Shown here one piece after another: positions 33,601 through 39,363 of a stretch of DNA of 45,681 nucleotides (positions are counted from its first letter, which is position 1; every line of letters starts with the position of its first letter). This stretch comes from Gemmataceae bacterium (GTDB lineage: Bacteria > Planctomycetota > Planctomycetia > Gemmatales > Gemmataceae). Below the pieces are notes generated by a model that was given only the letters and a program-made list of their open reading frames with translations, did not search any database and had not been told where the DNA came from. The position numbers were made by a program, and so were the translations under genes. The stretch lies in assembly GCA_009697105.1 (NCBI GenBank), contig SIAQ01000030.1, forward strand, positions 1-45,681, in the 5' to 3' direction.

Positions 33601-34491
33601 GCGCTGGTAGCAAATCGGACGCAGCTTCCGCGCGAGATGGGCAGACTCACGCAGCGAAAACCACAACGACAGGATGCGGTCGTTCGTTCGGCTACGCATG
33701 CGGTTGATCATGGCGTTGCCGATCGGCAACATGATCGCCGGCGCGGCGATGACAATGAGCCAATACGGGATTAAATGCCCGACGAAAAAAATCGCACCAA
33801 GGATGCTCGGCGCCGTGATCACCAGCCAGACTGCGACGAGAATCAACCACGGCAGCCAACCGTTGATGAAGCGGGGGCTGCGCATCGTTTGCAGGGCATC
33901 CACGTCGGCGGCGGCGCGATCGGCGCATTGCTGGATCTGTACGAATGGATCACCTGCACCGATATGAATCGCTTTCACGTCGAGCGCGGGAATGTCGTCA
34001 AGAAACTCAAGGTTGTCGATGATCGTGCGGCCGCCGCGCCAGTGGACTAACAGCTTTCGCAATAGTTCCCTGCACGAGGCCATCGCTTCGAGCATCTGTT
34101 CTTTGGCGACGCGTTTGTCGGCTTCATAGACTGCGCCGGTCGTCCAGCGTGCTTCGCGGAACTCGGCTTCCAGCGCCTCTTTCGCCTCGCGATATTCGGC
34201 AAGATGCGCCTCCCGCGCGGCTTCGTGCTCCTGCCGAAGCTCCTCGCGCTCCCGTTCCTGGCGTTCGAGAATCTGTCGACGATTCATCTCGACGCGATTG
34301 ATGGCATCACTTTGGGCGGCGGCGTGTACACTGTCGGCCTTTTGCTTCCTGGCCGCATGATGTTGCTCGTTTGCACGGGTGCGCGATTGCTCCTCGCTGG
34401 CGATCTCCGTCTCTCGGCGCGCGCGATCCGTGATCGCCAGACGAAACGCCAGCAAGGCCTGACGTTGTTGTTCACACCATAACTGGGTCAT
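30634..34491 (-). CDS. FtsK/EccC-like membrane ATPase of an ESX-like module
   Basis: A 1285-residue protein. Residues about 1-150 are a charged coiled coil (RQEREREELRQEHEAAREAH). Two membrane helices lie at about 208-254 (WLILVAVWLVITAPSILGAI, then LIVIAAPAIMLPIGNAMI). A second coiled coil follows (about 285-420). Residues about 500-680 look like a degenerate FtsK-type domain (ATIIDPVGRGENFSAFMHL) with no P-loop. The active domain has Walker A GKTGSGKST at 765-773 and Walker B LIVDEFQEFF with D877, plus LYLIDFKKGVEFKAYA. The C-terminal third resembles a further inactive domain. Tandem FtsK domains behind a membrane anchor are the plan of EccC, the motor of type VII secretion. It is the last gene after three small helical genes, two with WXG-like motifs. 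A DNA-pumping role is less likely given these neighbours. Confidence 0.88.
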   Translation of the reverse strand: MTQLWCEQQRQALLAFRLAITDRARRETEIASEEQSRTRANEQHHAARKQKADSVHAAAQSDAINRVEMNRRQILERQEREREELRQEHEAAREAHLAEYREAKEALEAEFREARWTTGAVYEADKRVAKEQMLEAMASCRELLRKLLVHWRGGRTIIDNLEFLDDIPALDVKAIHIGAGDPFVQIQQCADRAAADVDALQTMRSPRFINGWLPWLILVAVWLVITAPSILGAIFFVGHLIPYWLIVIAAPAIMLPIGNAMINRMRSRTNDRILSLWFSLRESAHLARKLRPICYQRAKKKYLTKKRQSLQRNRDLQRTMTEKTRASLEELREKRDKALHAIERTFKKRYAVQGEQQPKEAATIDESLEKDQRQASQQYDADCKFVENEYRQKREANHQWHTQQWTALLRDWKQACDGFLQTCKAVARDCEQWFPPWDKPLTLPKALPMGLPIGQMHWTLDMFPGGVPSDPQLPRPDLSKATYPALLPFPQRASVLYRTHGEARQLAIDALQALLLHCWTAMPAGKVRATIIDPVGRGENFSAFMHLADHDEKLIDYRIWTELSQVDERLSNLTLHMENVLQKYLRNEYETLAEYNAQAGEVAEPFHFLVIAHFPVNFSEDAARRLVSLASAGARCGIYTFVMVDLKQPMPHGFNLADLEKVCTCLYWEKDRFLWEDTDFGEYPLTLSTSPEPARCTELLKQVGDEAVRSSKVEVPFEWIMPVRDTWWHGDTANGIRVPIGRFGAQGKQYLELGLGTSQHVLVAGKTGSGKSTLLHVLISQLAMFYSPREIELYLIDFKKGVEFKAYASFDLPHAKVIAVESEREFGLSVLQKLDGELSKRGEIYRSAGVNDLATYREHAKSHPEVPYLPRVMLIVDEFQEFFIEDDKIAGESSLLMDRLVRQGRAFGIHVLLGSQTIGGAYSLARSTIDQMAVRIALQCSEADAHLILSRDNTEARLLSRPGEGIYNAMHGMLEGNHMFQVVWLGDNKRDELLTQVHAMVSPSWPVRKPIVFEGAIPADLATNHLLIERWKSAEPSGTTSSAWLGDAIAIKDPTAAVFRKQSGSNLLILGQQEDLAIGLTVSSLISLSALSAEPCVDLVIGQALDAASEELVKTLTDTLPIRLWPLRELGALLNQLAAEIDRRSQLGGPPRFLFLYGLQRLRDLRKPDDDFGFSKKGEDKTPYRQFTHVLKEGPPVGVFTLLWCDTLVNLQRMIDRPTMREFDQRVMMQMSAADSSTLMDSPIAAKLGPQRALYFTEDQGRIEKFRPYALPSAEWIQSLPGLRS

Positions 34492-34515
34492 GAATTCATC
34501 TCGTGGGGCCTGGAG

Positions 34516-34619
34516 GCTATCGGCATGTAGGGTGTGTCAAGCGCCAGCGCCGACGCACCGGTTCTTGCAGGGGCAGGTGCGTCGGCGCTGGCGCTTGACA
34601 CACCCTACATGCTGATAGC
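34516..34619. repeat. 44-bp-arm palindrome inside the ESX-like operon
   Basis: Arms 34516-34559 and 34576-34619 pair over 44 bases with a single wobble (36 of them perfectly from 34524), around a 16-base loop. The arm contains GTGTGTCAAGCGCCAGCGCC. It fills the 135-base gap between the 74-residue gene and the ATPase gene. It is the longest hairpin in the window and could strongly reduce read-through or stabilise the upstream mRNA. Confidence 0.96.
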
Positions 34620-34626
34620 TGATAGC

Positions 34627-34851
34627 TCACTCCCGTTCCGTACCGCATTCGCTGCGCATCTTGGCAACTTCGAGTTCCAGCCGATCGGTCGCTGACAGGA
34701 TGGACGCCAGGCGTGCTTCGAGCGGCTCCCAATGGTGGTCGTTGTAGTCCTTGCGAACGATGTCACGCCAAACGCCCTCGGTCGAATCCCATTCCTGCTT
34801 CAACGATTTGAAGGCGTTGGCCAACTGATATCTTCCTGCGGATAGACTCAT
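34627..34851 (-). CDS. Small helical protein with WXG-like W-R-D motif
   Basis: A 74-residue, mostly helical protein. Its ATG overlaps the stop of the 163-residue gene as ATGA (34851-34848), so translation is coupled. The middle reads STEGVWRDIVRKDYNDHHW; the segment W-R-D-x4-D-Y lines up with W-R-D-x4-K-F of the 90-residue WXG100-like protein encoded upstream. Trp flanked by two helices is the hallmark of WXG100 proteins, though this one is short and has Asp where Gly is usual. It may be a partner forming a heterodimer with the 90-residue protein. This is inferred from one motif; it could also be an unrelated chaperone-like helix pair. Confidence 0.75.
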   Translation of the reverse strand: MSLSAGRYQLANAFKSLKQEWDSTEGVWRDIVRKDYNDHHWEPLEARLASILSATDRLELEVAKMRSECGTERE

Positions 34852-35339
34852 GGAGTTCCTCCTGGACCGGCGATGCGCTGATATTCTTCGAGCGCGGCGA
34901 GTTTATGTTCCAAAAAAGCGACGGCCTTGACCATGTCGGTTTCGAGCGCGTCCTGGAATGGCCGGGCCTTGCCATCGTAGGCCTCGACAGCGTCGGGAAG
35001 GCGGATTGCCCAGGCCTTGACGTTGTCGCGTTTGTCCTCGGCGAAAGCCAGGCGTGCCTTGGCGCGGCGAAGGTCCTTCTCTTGCTCGGTGGTGTCGATG
35101 GGCCGATCGCCGACGCGCAGCATTTTTCGTCGAGCCAATTCGCGTTTGGCGTGAAAGACATCGTCCTCGGCGCGGATGATCTCCGCTTTCCAGGTGAGCA
35201 TCTGTTGCTGCAACCAATCGTGTTCGCGGCGGATGGACAGGGCGTTGGCGCTCATCGCCGATTTTGCCTTGTCGATAAAAATCTGCACCGCCGCCTTGAA
35301 CTGTTCGAGGCGATCCAGCGAGTGTACTTTCGCGGACAT
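34848..35339 (-). CDS. Coiled-coil protein of the ESX-like module
   Basis: A 163-residue, highly charged helical protein. ATG 35339 is preceded by GGAG; the open frame upstream starts with TTG in the hairpin flank and is rejected. It contains long heptad-like stretches (EIIRAEDDVFHAKRELARRK, then EQEKDLRRAKARLAFAEDKR) and no signal peptide or membrane helix. I do not recognise a named family. Its position between two WXG-like genes and its ATGA overlap with the next gene make it part of the same system. It might be a secreted long helical substrate (LXG- or EspB-like) or a cytoplasmic chaperone; sequence alone cannot decide. Confidence 0.8.
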   Translation of the reverse strand: MSAKVHSLDRLEQFKAAVQIFIDKAKSAMSANALSIRREHDWLQQQMLTWKAEIIRAEDDVFHAKRELARRKMLRVGDRPIDTTEQEKDLRRAKARLAFAEDKRDNVKAWAIRLPDAVEAYDGKARPFQDALETDMVKAVAFLEHKLAALEEYQRIAGPGGTP

Positions 35340-35355
35340 GGTGAGGGTCTCCAAA

Positions 35356-35409
35356 CCGCTTGCGGCTTAGCGCTCGCGTCGCAAGTTCCGAGCGCTAAGC
35401 CGCAAGCGG
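35356..35409. repeat. Palindromic element, family A
   Basis: Perfect 21-bp arms (35356-35376, 35389-35409) around a 12-base loop; the arm is CCGCTTGCGGCTTAGCGCTC then G. It nearly fills the gap between the WXG100-like gene and the coiled-coil gene and ends 16 bases before the latter's start. It matches the element at 17605-17662. Confidence 0.95.
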
Positions 35410-35419
35410 GAACCTGCAA

Positions 35420-35692
35420 TCAATGCTGTTGCAAGTACTCTTCGATCCGTTCCGCTTTGCGCTGGAGGAACGGCACGTGCATGTCGGCGACTTCGAGAAA
35501 GTGCTCGATCACATGCAGCGTTTGCTCGAATTCCTGCGTGAACTTGTCGTGCTCCTGATCGCGCCAGGTGTCGGAGAGCCGCGTTATCTCGGCGTGCAGG
35601 CCGGACACGCGTTCGCGCAGATCGCCGTTGAACTGTTTGAGATGATGGGCAAAACGCCGGAGTTCCAGGGGATCGACAATCGCTTGAGCCAT
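35420..35692 (-). CDS. WXG100-like protein (type VII secretion target family)
   Basis: A 90-residue, all-helical protein of ESAT-6/WXG100 size. The central turn is SDTW43RD45QEHDKF, with Asp instead of the usual Gly after W-x, flanked by two amphipathic helices. The C-terminal helix contains a Y/F-x3-D/E-like arrangement loosely (FEQTLHVIEHFLE). WXG100 proteins are exported as dimers by EccC-type ATPases, and such an ATPase is encoded three genes downstream. ATG 35692 has AAGGTG 5 bases upstream and is directly preceded by a family C palindrome. It is the first gene of the minus-strand cluster. The assignment rests on length, helical pattern, the Trp turn and context. Confidence 0.85.
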   Translation of the reverse strand: MAQAIVDPLELRRFAHHLKQFNGDLRERVSGLHAEITRLSDTWRDQEHDKFTQEFEQTLHVIEHFLEVADMHVPFLQRKAERIEEYLQQH

Positions 35693-35710
35693 GAGTCACC
35701 TTGTATTTTT

Positions 35711-35768
35711 TCCGAGCCTGAGCGCCAGCGAAGGAATCTTTCGCCCTTCGCTAGCGCTTAGGCTCGGA
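35711..35768. repeat. Palindromic element, family C
   Basis: Arms 35711-35734 and 35745-35768 pair over 24 bases with two changes. The left arm is identical to that of 24275-24298. It lies just before the ribosome site of the WXG100-like gene, so it is either in its leader or next to its promoter. Confidence 0.93.
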
Positions 35769-35899
35769 CAGCAATCTTATTTTCCAAGAATCGGCCTGAA
35801 CCCGCAAGGACAAATCGCCAATACAATGGTGAAGATTGATGATTTTCAAGCGGAACAAACGGAACCACGAATTAGCCCGATTCACAGATAACCGATGGA

Positions 35900-36826
35900 A
35901 TGCTGTTGACCAACGAACGCCGATTTCCGATCTCGCTGTCGATACTCGCTGCGGTGATGACGCTAGGTATCAAGTTCGCCGCCTATTGGCTGACCGACTC
36001 AGTCAGCCTGCTTTCCGATGCGGCGGAGTCGGTCGTTAACTTGTTGGCGGCGTTGGTAGCTTTCGGCTGTCTCTGGTATTCCTCGCTGCCGGTCGATTCC
36101 TCCCATACCTATGGGCACGAGAAGATCGAATTTTTTTCCAGTGGCCTGGAAGGCGCACTGATTCTCATCGCCGCCGCCGGCATCGGCTGGTACGCGATCC
36201 AACGCTTGATCCTGCACCACTCGCTTCAGCCGTTGACGGTTGGTGTCCTCCTCTCTTCGGGCGCGGCGATCATCAACCTTGTGGTGGCAAGCATTCTGAT
36301 TCGTGTCGGACGGCGTACCAACTCCATCATCCTCGAAGCCAATGGCCAACATCTCATGACCGATGTGTGGACGTCAGCTGGCGTCCTTGTCGGCTTGGGC
36401 TTGGTCCACGTCACAGGTTGGGAGATTCTCGACCCGATCCTCGCCCTGGCGGTGGCGGCGAACATCGTCTGGACCGGCGTCGATCTAATCCGGCGCTCCT
36501 TCAACGGCCTGATGGACCACTCGCTACCCGCGGACGAACAGCAACTCGTGCGTACCGCCATCGAATCCCTGATGAAGCCTGGCCTTCATTACCATGCCGT
36601 GCGAACTCGCCAGGCTGGAGCGCGGAGGTTTGTCGATTTTCATCTGCTCGTGCCCGGAAAATGGACCGTGAAGCAGGCCCACGATTTCACGGAAAATGTC
36701 GAGGCCGCCGTGCGTGCCGCCTTGCCCGGCGCTGAGGTAACGGTGCACATCGAGCCGATCGAGGAAGAAGTCGCATGGAAAGACAGCGAGCTATTAGCCG
36801 TCGAAGCTCGCGCGAGTCAGGAATAG
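35900..36826 (+). CDS. Cation diffusion facilitator (CDF) family transporter
   Basis: A 308-residue protein with six membrane helices and a C-terminal cytoplasmic domain (HYHAVRTRQAGARRFVDFHL). The second helix reads SLLSDAAESVVNLL, which puts E43 and N47 at the places of the YiiP metal ligands D45 and D49. The fifth helix keeps the usual H-x3-D (GQHLMTDVWTSAG). HTYGHEKIEFFSS is the family's loop motif. The E..N variant is shared by a recognisable CDF clade, as I recall, and may alter metal choice among Zn, Fe, Mn and Co. CDF proteins export divalent cations using the proton gradient. The ATG at 35900 has only a weak ribosome site. The gene is divergent from the ESX-like operon. Confidence 0.9.
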   Translation: MLLTNERRFPISLSILAAVMTLGIKFAAYWLTDSVSLLSDAAESVVNLLAALVAFGCLWYSSLPVDSSHTYGHEKIEFFSSGLEGALILIAAAGIGWYAIQRLILHHSLQPLTVGVLLSSGAAIINLVVASILIRVGRRTNSIILEANGQHLMTDVWTSAGVLVGLGLVHVTGWEILDPILALAVAANIVWTGVDLIRRSFNGLMDHSLPADEQQLVRTAIESLMKPGLHYHAVRTRQAGARRFVDFHLLVPGKWTVKQAHDFTENVEAAVRAALPGAEVTVHIEPIEEEVAWKDSELLAVEARASQE

Positions 36827-36867
36827 GGCCTTGCTTCGCATCCGGTTTACCCTTAAGAAAATAGCAG

Positions 36868-36948
36868 CAAGCCCAGGGATGAGCGCAGCCAATCCCTGGG
36901 ATATGGGCGTCACATCCCAGGGATTGGCTGCGCTCATCCCTGGGCTTG
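36868..36948. repeat. Perfect 35-bp palindrome, family D
   Basis: Arms 36868-36902 and 36914-36948 are perfect complements around an 11-base loop; the arm contains CAGGGATGAGCGCAGCCAAT. It lies between the CDF gene and cysK, 27 bases before the cysK ATG. It is related to 27134-27217. Confidence 0.96.
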
Positions 36949-36975
36949 AATTTTCCTATTTGAAGGAGCACTCGC

Positions 36976-37932
36976 ATGGCTGCTGGACGTGGAAGAATTT
37001 ACGATGACATCACCCAAACGATAGGCAACACGCCATTGATTCGTCTACGCCGCGTTGTCGGTGACGCCAAGGCGACAGTCGTGGCGAAAATGGAAAACTT
37101 CAACCCGCTATGGTCAGTCAAGGATCGTATCGGCGTCGCTATGCTCGACGCCGCCGAGCGCCAGGGCAAAATCACCAAGGGCACCATCATCGTCGAACCG
37201 ACGAGCGGCAACACCGGCATCGGTTTGGCGTTTGTCTGCGCGGCCCGTGGCTACAAACTCATGGTCACGATGCCCGAAAGCATGAGCCTCGAGCGTCGCC
37301 GATTGCTCAAAGCCTTCGGCGCCGAGATCGTCCTCACGCCGCGCGAACGTGGCATGACCGGCGCCGTCGAGAAGGCCGCCGAGCTTGTCAAATCCCTGCC
37401 CAACGCCTATATGCCGCAACAGTTCGAGAACCCCGCTAACCCCGAGATTCACCGCCAGACGACAGCCGAGGAGATCTGGAACGATACCGACGGCAAAGTT
37501 GATATCCTCATCGCCGGCGTCGGCACCGGCGGCACGATCACGGGCGTCAGCGAAGTCATCAAGCAGCGCAAGCCGTCGTTCAAGGCGATCGCCGTCGAAC
37601 CGGTCGGCAGCCCGGTCATCACGCAAAAGATGGCGGGTCAACCGTTGCAGCCGGCGCCGCATCGGATTCAGGGCATCGGCGCGGGGTTCATTCCCGGCGT
37701 GTTGAACCTCAAGATCGTTGACGAAGTCGTGCTAGTCAAGGACGATGACGCTTTCGATATGGCTCGCCGATTGGCGCGCGAGGAAGGCATGCTGTGCGGC
37801 ATCAGCTGCGGCGCCGCCGCGTGGGCCGCCGTGCACGTCGCCAATCGCCCGGAGAACGCCGGTAAGCTGATCGTCGTCGTGCTGCCTGATTTGGGCGAGC
37901 GCTACTTGTCCACGCCGTTGTTTCCGGAATAA
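36976..37932 (+). CDS. cysK: Cysteine synthase (O-acetylserine sulfhydrylase)
   Basis: A 318-residue PLP enzyme that makes cysteine from O-acetylserine and sulfide. The PLP lysine is K49 in [11 protein letters not shown]. The substrate loop [11 protein letters not shown], phosphate-binding loop [10 protein letters not shown] and the end motif [22 protein letters not shown] are all intact. Length and motif order are those of CysK/CysM; the SVKDR form and C-terminus favour CysK-type. ATG 36976 is preceded by AAGGAGCA. The stop overlaps by one base an ATG that opens a spurious extension of the next gene. A perfect 35-bp hairpin lies in its leader region. Confidence 0.95.
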   Translation: MAAGRGRIYDDITQTIGNTPLIRLRRVVGDAKATVVAKMENFNPLWSVKDRIGVAMLDAAERQGKITKGTIIVEPTSGNTGIGLAFVCAARGYKLMVTMPESMSLERRRLLKAFGAEIVLTPRERGMTGAVEKAAELVKSLPNAYMPQQFENPANPEIHRQTTAEEIWNDTDGKVDILIAGVGTGGTITGVSEVIKQRKPSFKAIAVEPVGSPVITQKMAGQPLQPAPHRIQGIGAGFIPGVLNLKIVDEVVLVKDDDAFDMARRLAREEGMLCGISCGAAAWAAVHVANRPENAGKLIVVVLPDLGERYLSTPLFPE

Positions 37933-37941
37933 TGTTCTCCC

Positions 37942-38036
37942 GTTTGGCCGCTCGTCTTTGGCGAGCGCGGGCGCGGCGCACTGCCTGTCATGGCAAATAC
38001 GCTATGTCCGCACTCGCCAAAGGCGAGCGGCTAAAC
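37942..38036. repeat. Palindromic element, family E
   Basis: Outer arms 37942-37965 and 38013-38036 pair over 24 bases with two wobbles; the right arm contains CGCCAAAGGCGAGCGGCTAA. It lies between cysK and the oxidoreductase gene and is open in the oxidoreductase frame. A right-arm-only relative is at 7156-7188. Confidence 0.9.
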
Positions 38037-38054
38037 AAATCCTGGACGTTCATC

Positions 38055-39233
38055 ATGGCAGTAACCTGCGACATTCTCATCGTTGGCGGCGGGGTCATGG
38101 GAACCAGCATCGCCTGGCATCTCGCCAAGCGGCGCTGCGGACGCGTCATGCTCCTCGAAAAATCTTATCTCGGCGCCGGTTCGAGCGGTAAGTCCGGCGC
38201 GATCGTCCGCCAGCATTACTCGAATCGCCTGACTGCGAGCATGGCTCAGAAAAGTCTGCGCGTCTACGAGCAATTCGACGCCGTTGTCGGCGGACCGCCT
38301 GTGTTCACGCGCAGCGGGATGGTGCTCATCGTCAACGAAAAAGACAAGGCCGGCGTTGAAGCCAACGTCAAGATGCAACAAGAACTCGGCATCGACGTCC
38401 GCGCCATCCCCGCCCAGGCCTTGGCCGACATCGATCCCAACGCTCGACTTAAAGAGGACGAAATCGCCGTTTTCGAAGCCGAGGCCGGCTACGTCGAATC
38501 GGTGCAAGTCGTCGCGTCCTATGCCGAGTCGGCTCGGCGTGAAGGCGCGGACATTCGACTCGGCGTTGAAGTGCAAAAGATCGTCACGAAAGGCAACAAG
38601 ATTCTCGGCGTCGAGACCAACGAAGGCCGATATGACGCCGGAACTGTCATTCTCGCCACTGGCCCGTGGGCGGCGCAACTTGGTAAGGATATTGGCGTCG
38701 AGTTGCCGGTGCAAGCCTGTCGCACACAGGTCGCGCTCTATCGACGGCCAGCCGATTTCGGCAGGCGCACCGCCGTCTATTGCGATTTCGTCCAGGGTAT
38801 CTATTTCAAACCGACGCATGGCGAGATGATCCACGCCGGTAGCTTGGCGGGCGAAGAAGCGCAAAACCCCGTCGATCCCGACGACTACAACGAAGCCGCC
38901 GACGGTGCCTGGCTCCCCGGCATCCGCCAGCGCTTGAGCCGACGGCTGCCCGCGATGCATCGCAGCTATGGCCGCGGCGGGTTCGGCGCACTGTACGCCA
39001 TCACGCCCGATTGGCATCCGATCATGGATCGCCTGCCCGGACTTGACGGCGCCTACTGCGCTATCGGCTTCTCCGGGCACGGCTTCAAGATGGCCCCAAT
39101 CGTCGGCCAATTGATGGCCGAGATGATCGTCGATGGCAAGGCCGCCACTCTCGACATCAGCGCACTGCGCTATTCCCGCTTTGCCGACAACGACCCCGTC
39201 ACGACGCCGTTTTCGTATGGAGTGATGGGGTAA
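38055..39233 (+). CDS. FAD-dependent oxidoreductase, DAO/sarcosine oxidase type
   Basis: A 392-residue flavoprotein of the D-amino acid oxidase group. The dinucleotide motif GGGVMGTSIAWHLAKR starts near residue 10, followed by GAGSSGKSGAIVRQHYS. The C-terminal FAD block is GAYCAIGFSGHGFKMAP. The family oxidises amines such as sarcosine, glycine betaine breakdown products or amino acids, giving an imine; the substrate is not readable. ATG 38055 is chosen because the protein fold begins there; the frame is open back to an ATG at 37932, but those 41 residues are encoded by a palindromic repeat. It may share a transcript with cysK, though a hairpin separates them. The ribosome site before 38055 is weak. 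Confidence 0.88.
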   Translation: MAVTCDILIVGGGVMGTSIAWHLAKRRCGRVMLLEKSYLGAGSSGKSGAIVRQHYSNRLTASMAQKSLRVYEQFDAVVGGPPVFTRSGMVLIVNEKDKAGVEANVKMQQELGIDVRAIPAQALADIDPNARLKEDEIAVFEAEAGYVESVQVVASYAESARREGADIRLGVEVQKIVTKGNKILGVETNEGRYDAGTVILATGPWAAQLGKDIGVELPVQACRTQVALYRRPADFGRRTAVYCDFVQGIYFKPTHGEMIHAGSLAGEEAQNPVDPDDYNEAADGAWLPGIRQRLSRRLPAMHRSYGRGGFGALYAITPDWHPIMDRLPGLDGAYCAIGFSGHGFKMAPIVGQLMAEMIVDGKAATLDISALRYSRFADNDPVTTPFSYGVMG

Positions 39234-39267
39234 TTTCAGATTGCAGATAGAAATGATCTGGGTATTC

Positions 39268-39349
39268 AAGCCCAGGAGTGAGGTAATCCGAACCCTTGGG
39301 AGCATTCAAACGCGATCCCAGGGGTTCGGAGTACCTCACCCCTGGGCTT
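39268..39349. repeat. 34-bp palindrome, diverged family D, between convergent genes
   Basis: Arms 39268-39301 and 39316-39349 pair over 34 bases with three changes, around a 14-base loop. The ends AAGCCCAGG..CCTGGGCTT are as in family D, but the middle (GTGAGGTAATCCGAACCC) differs. It fills the gap between the oxidoreductase and VWA genes and can end both transcripts. Confidence 0.92.
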
Positions 39350-39363
39350 ATGTCATTACGGGT

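Noticed and set aside
32164-33774. 536-codon plus-strand open frame opposite the FtsK/EccC-like gene
   Set aside because: GC-rich codon bias keeps the antisense frame open. The minus strand has Walker A and B motifs and membrane helices.
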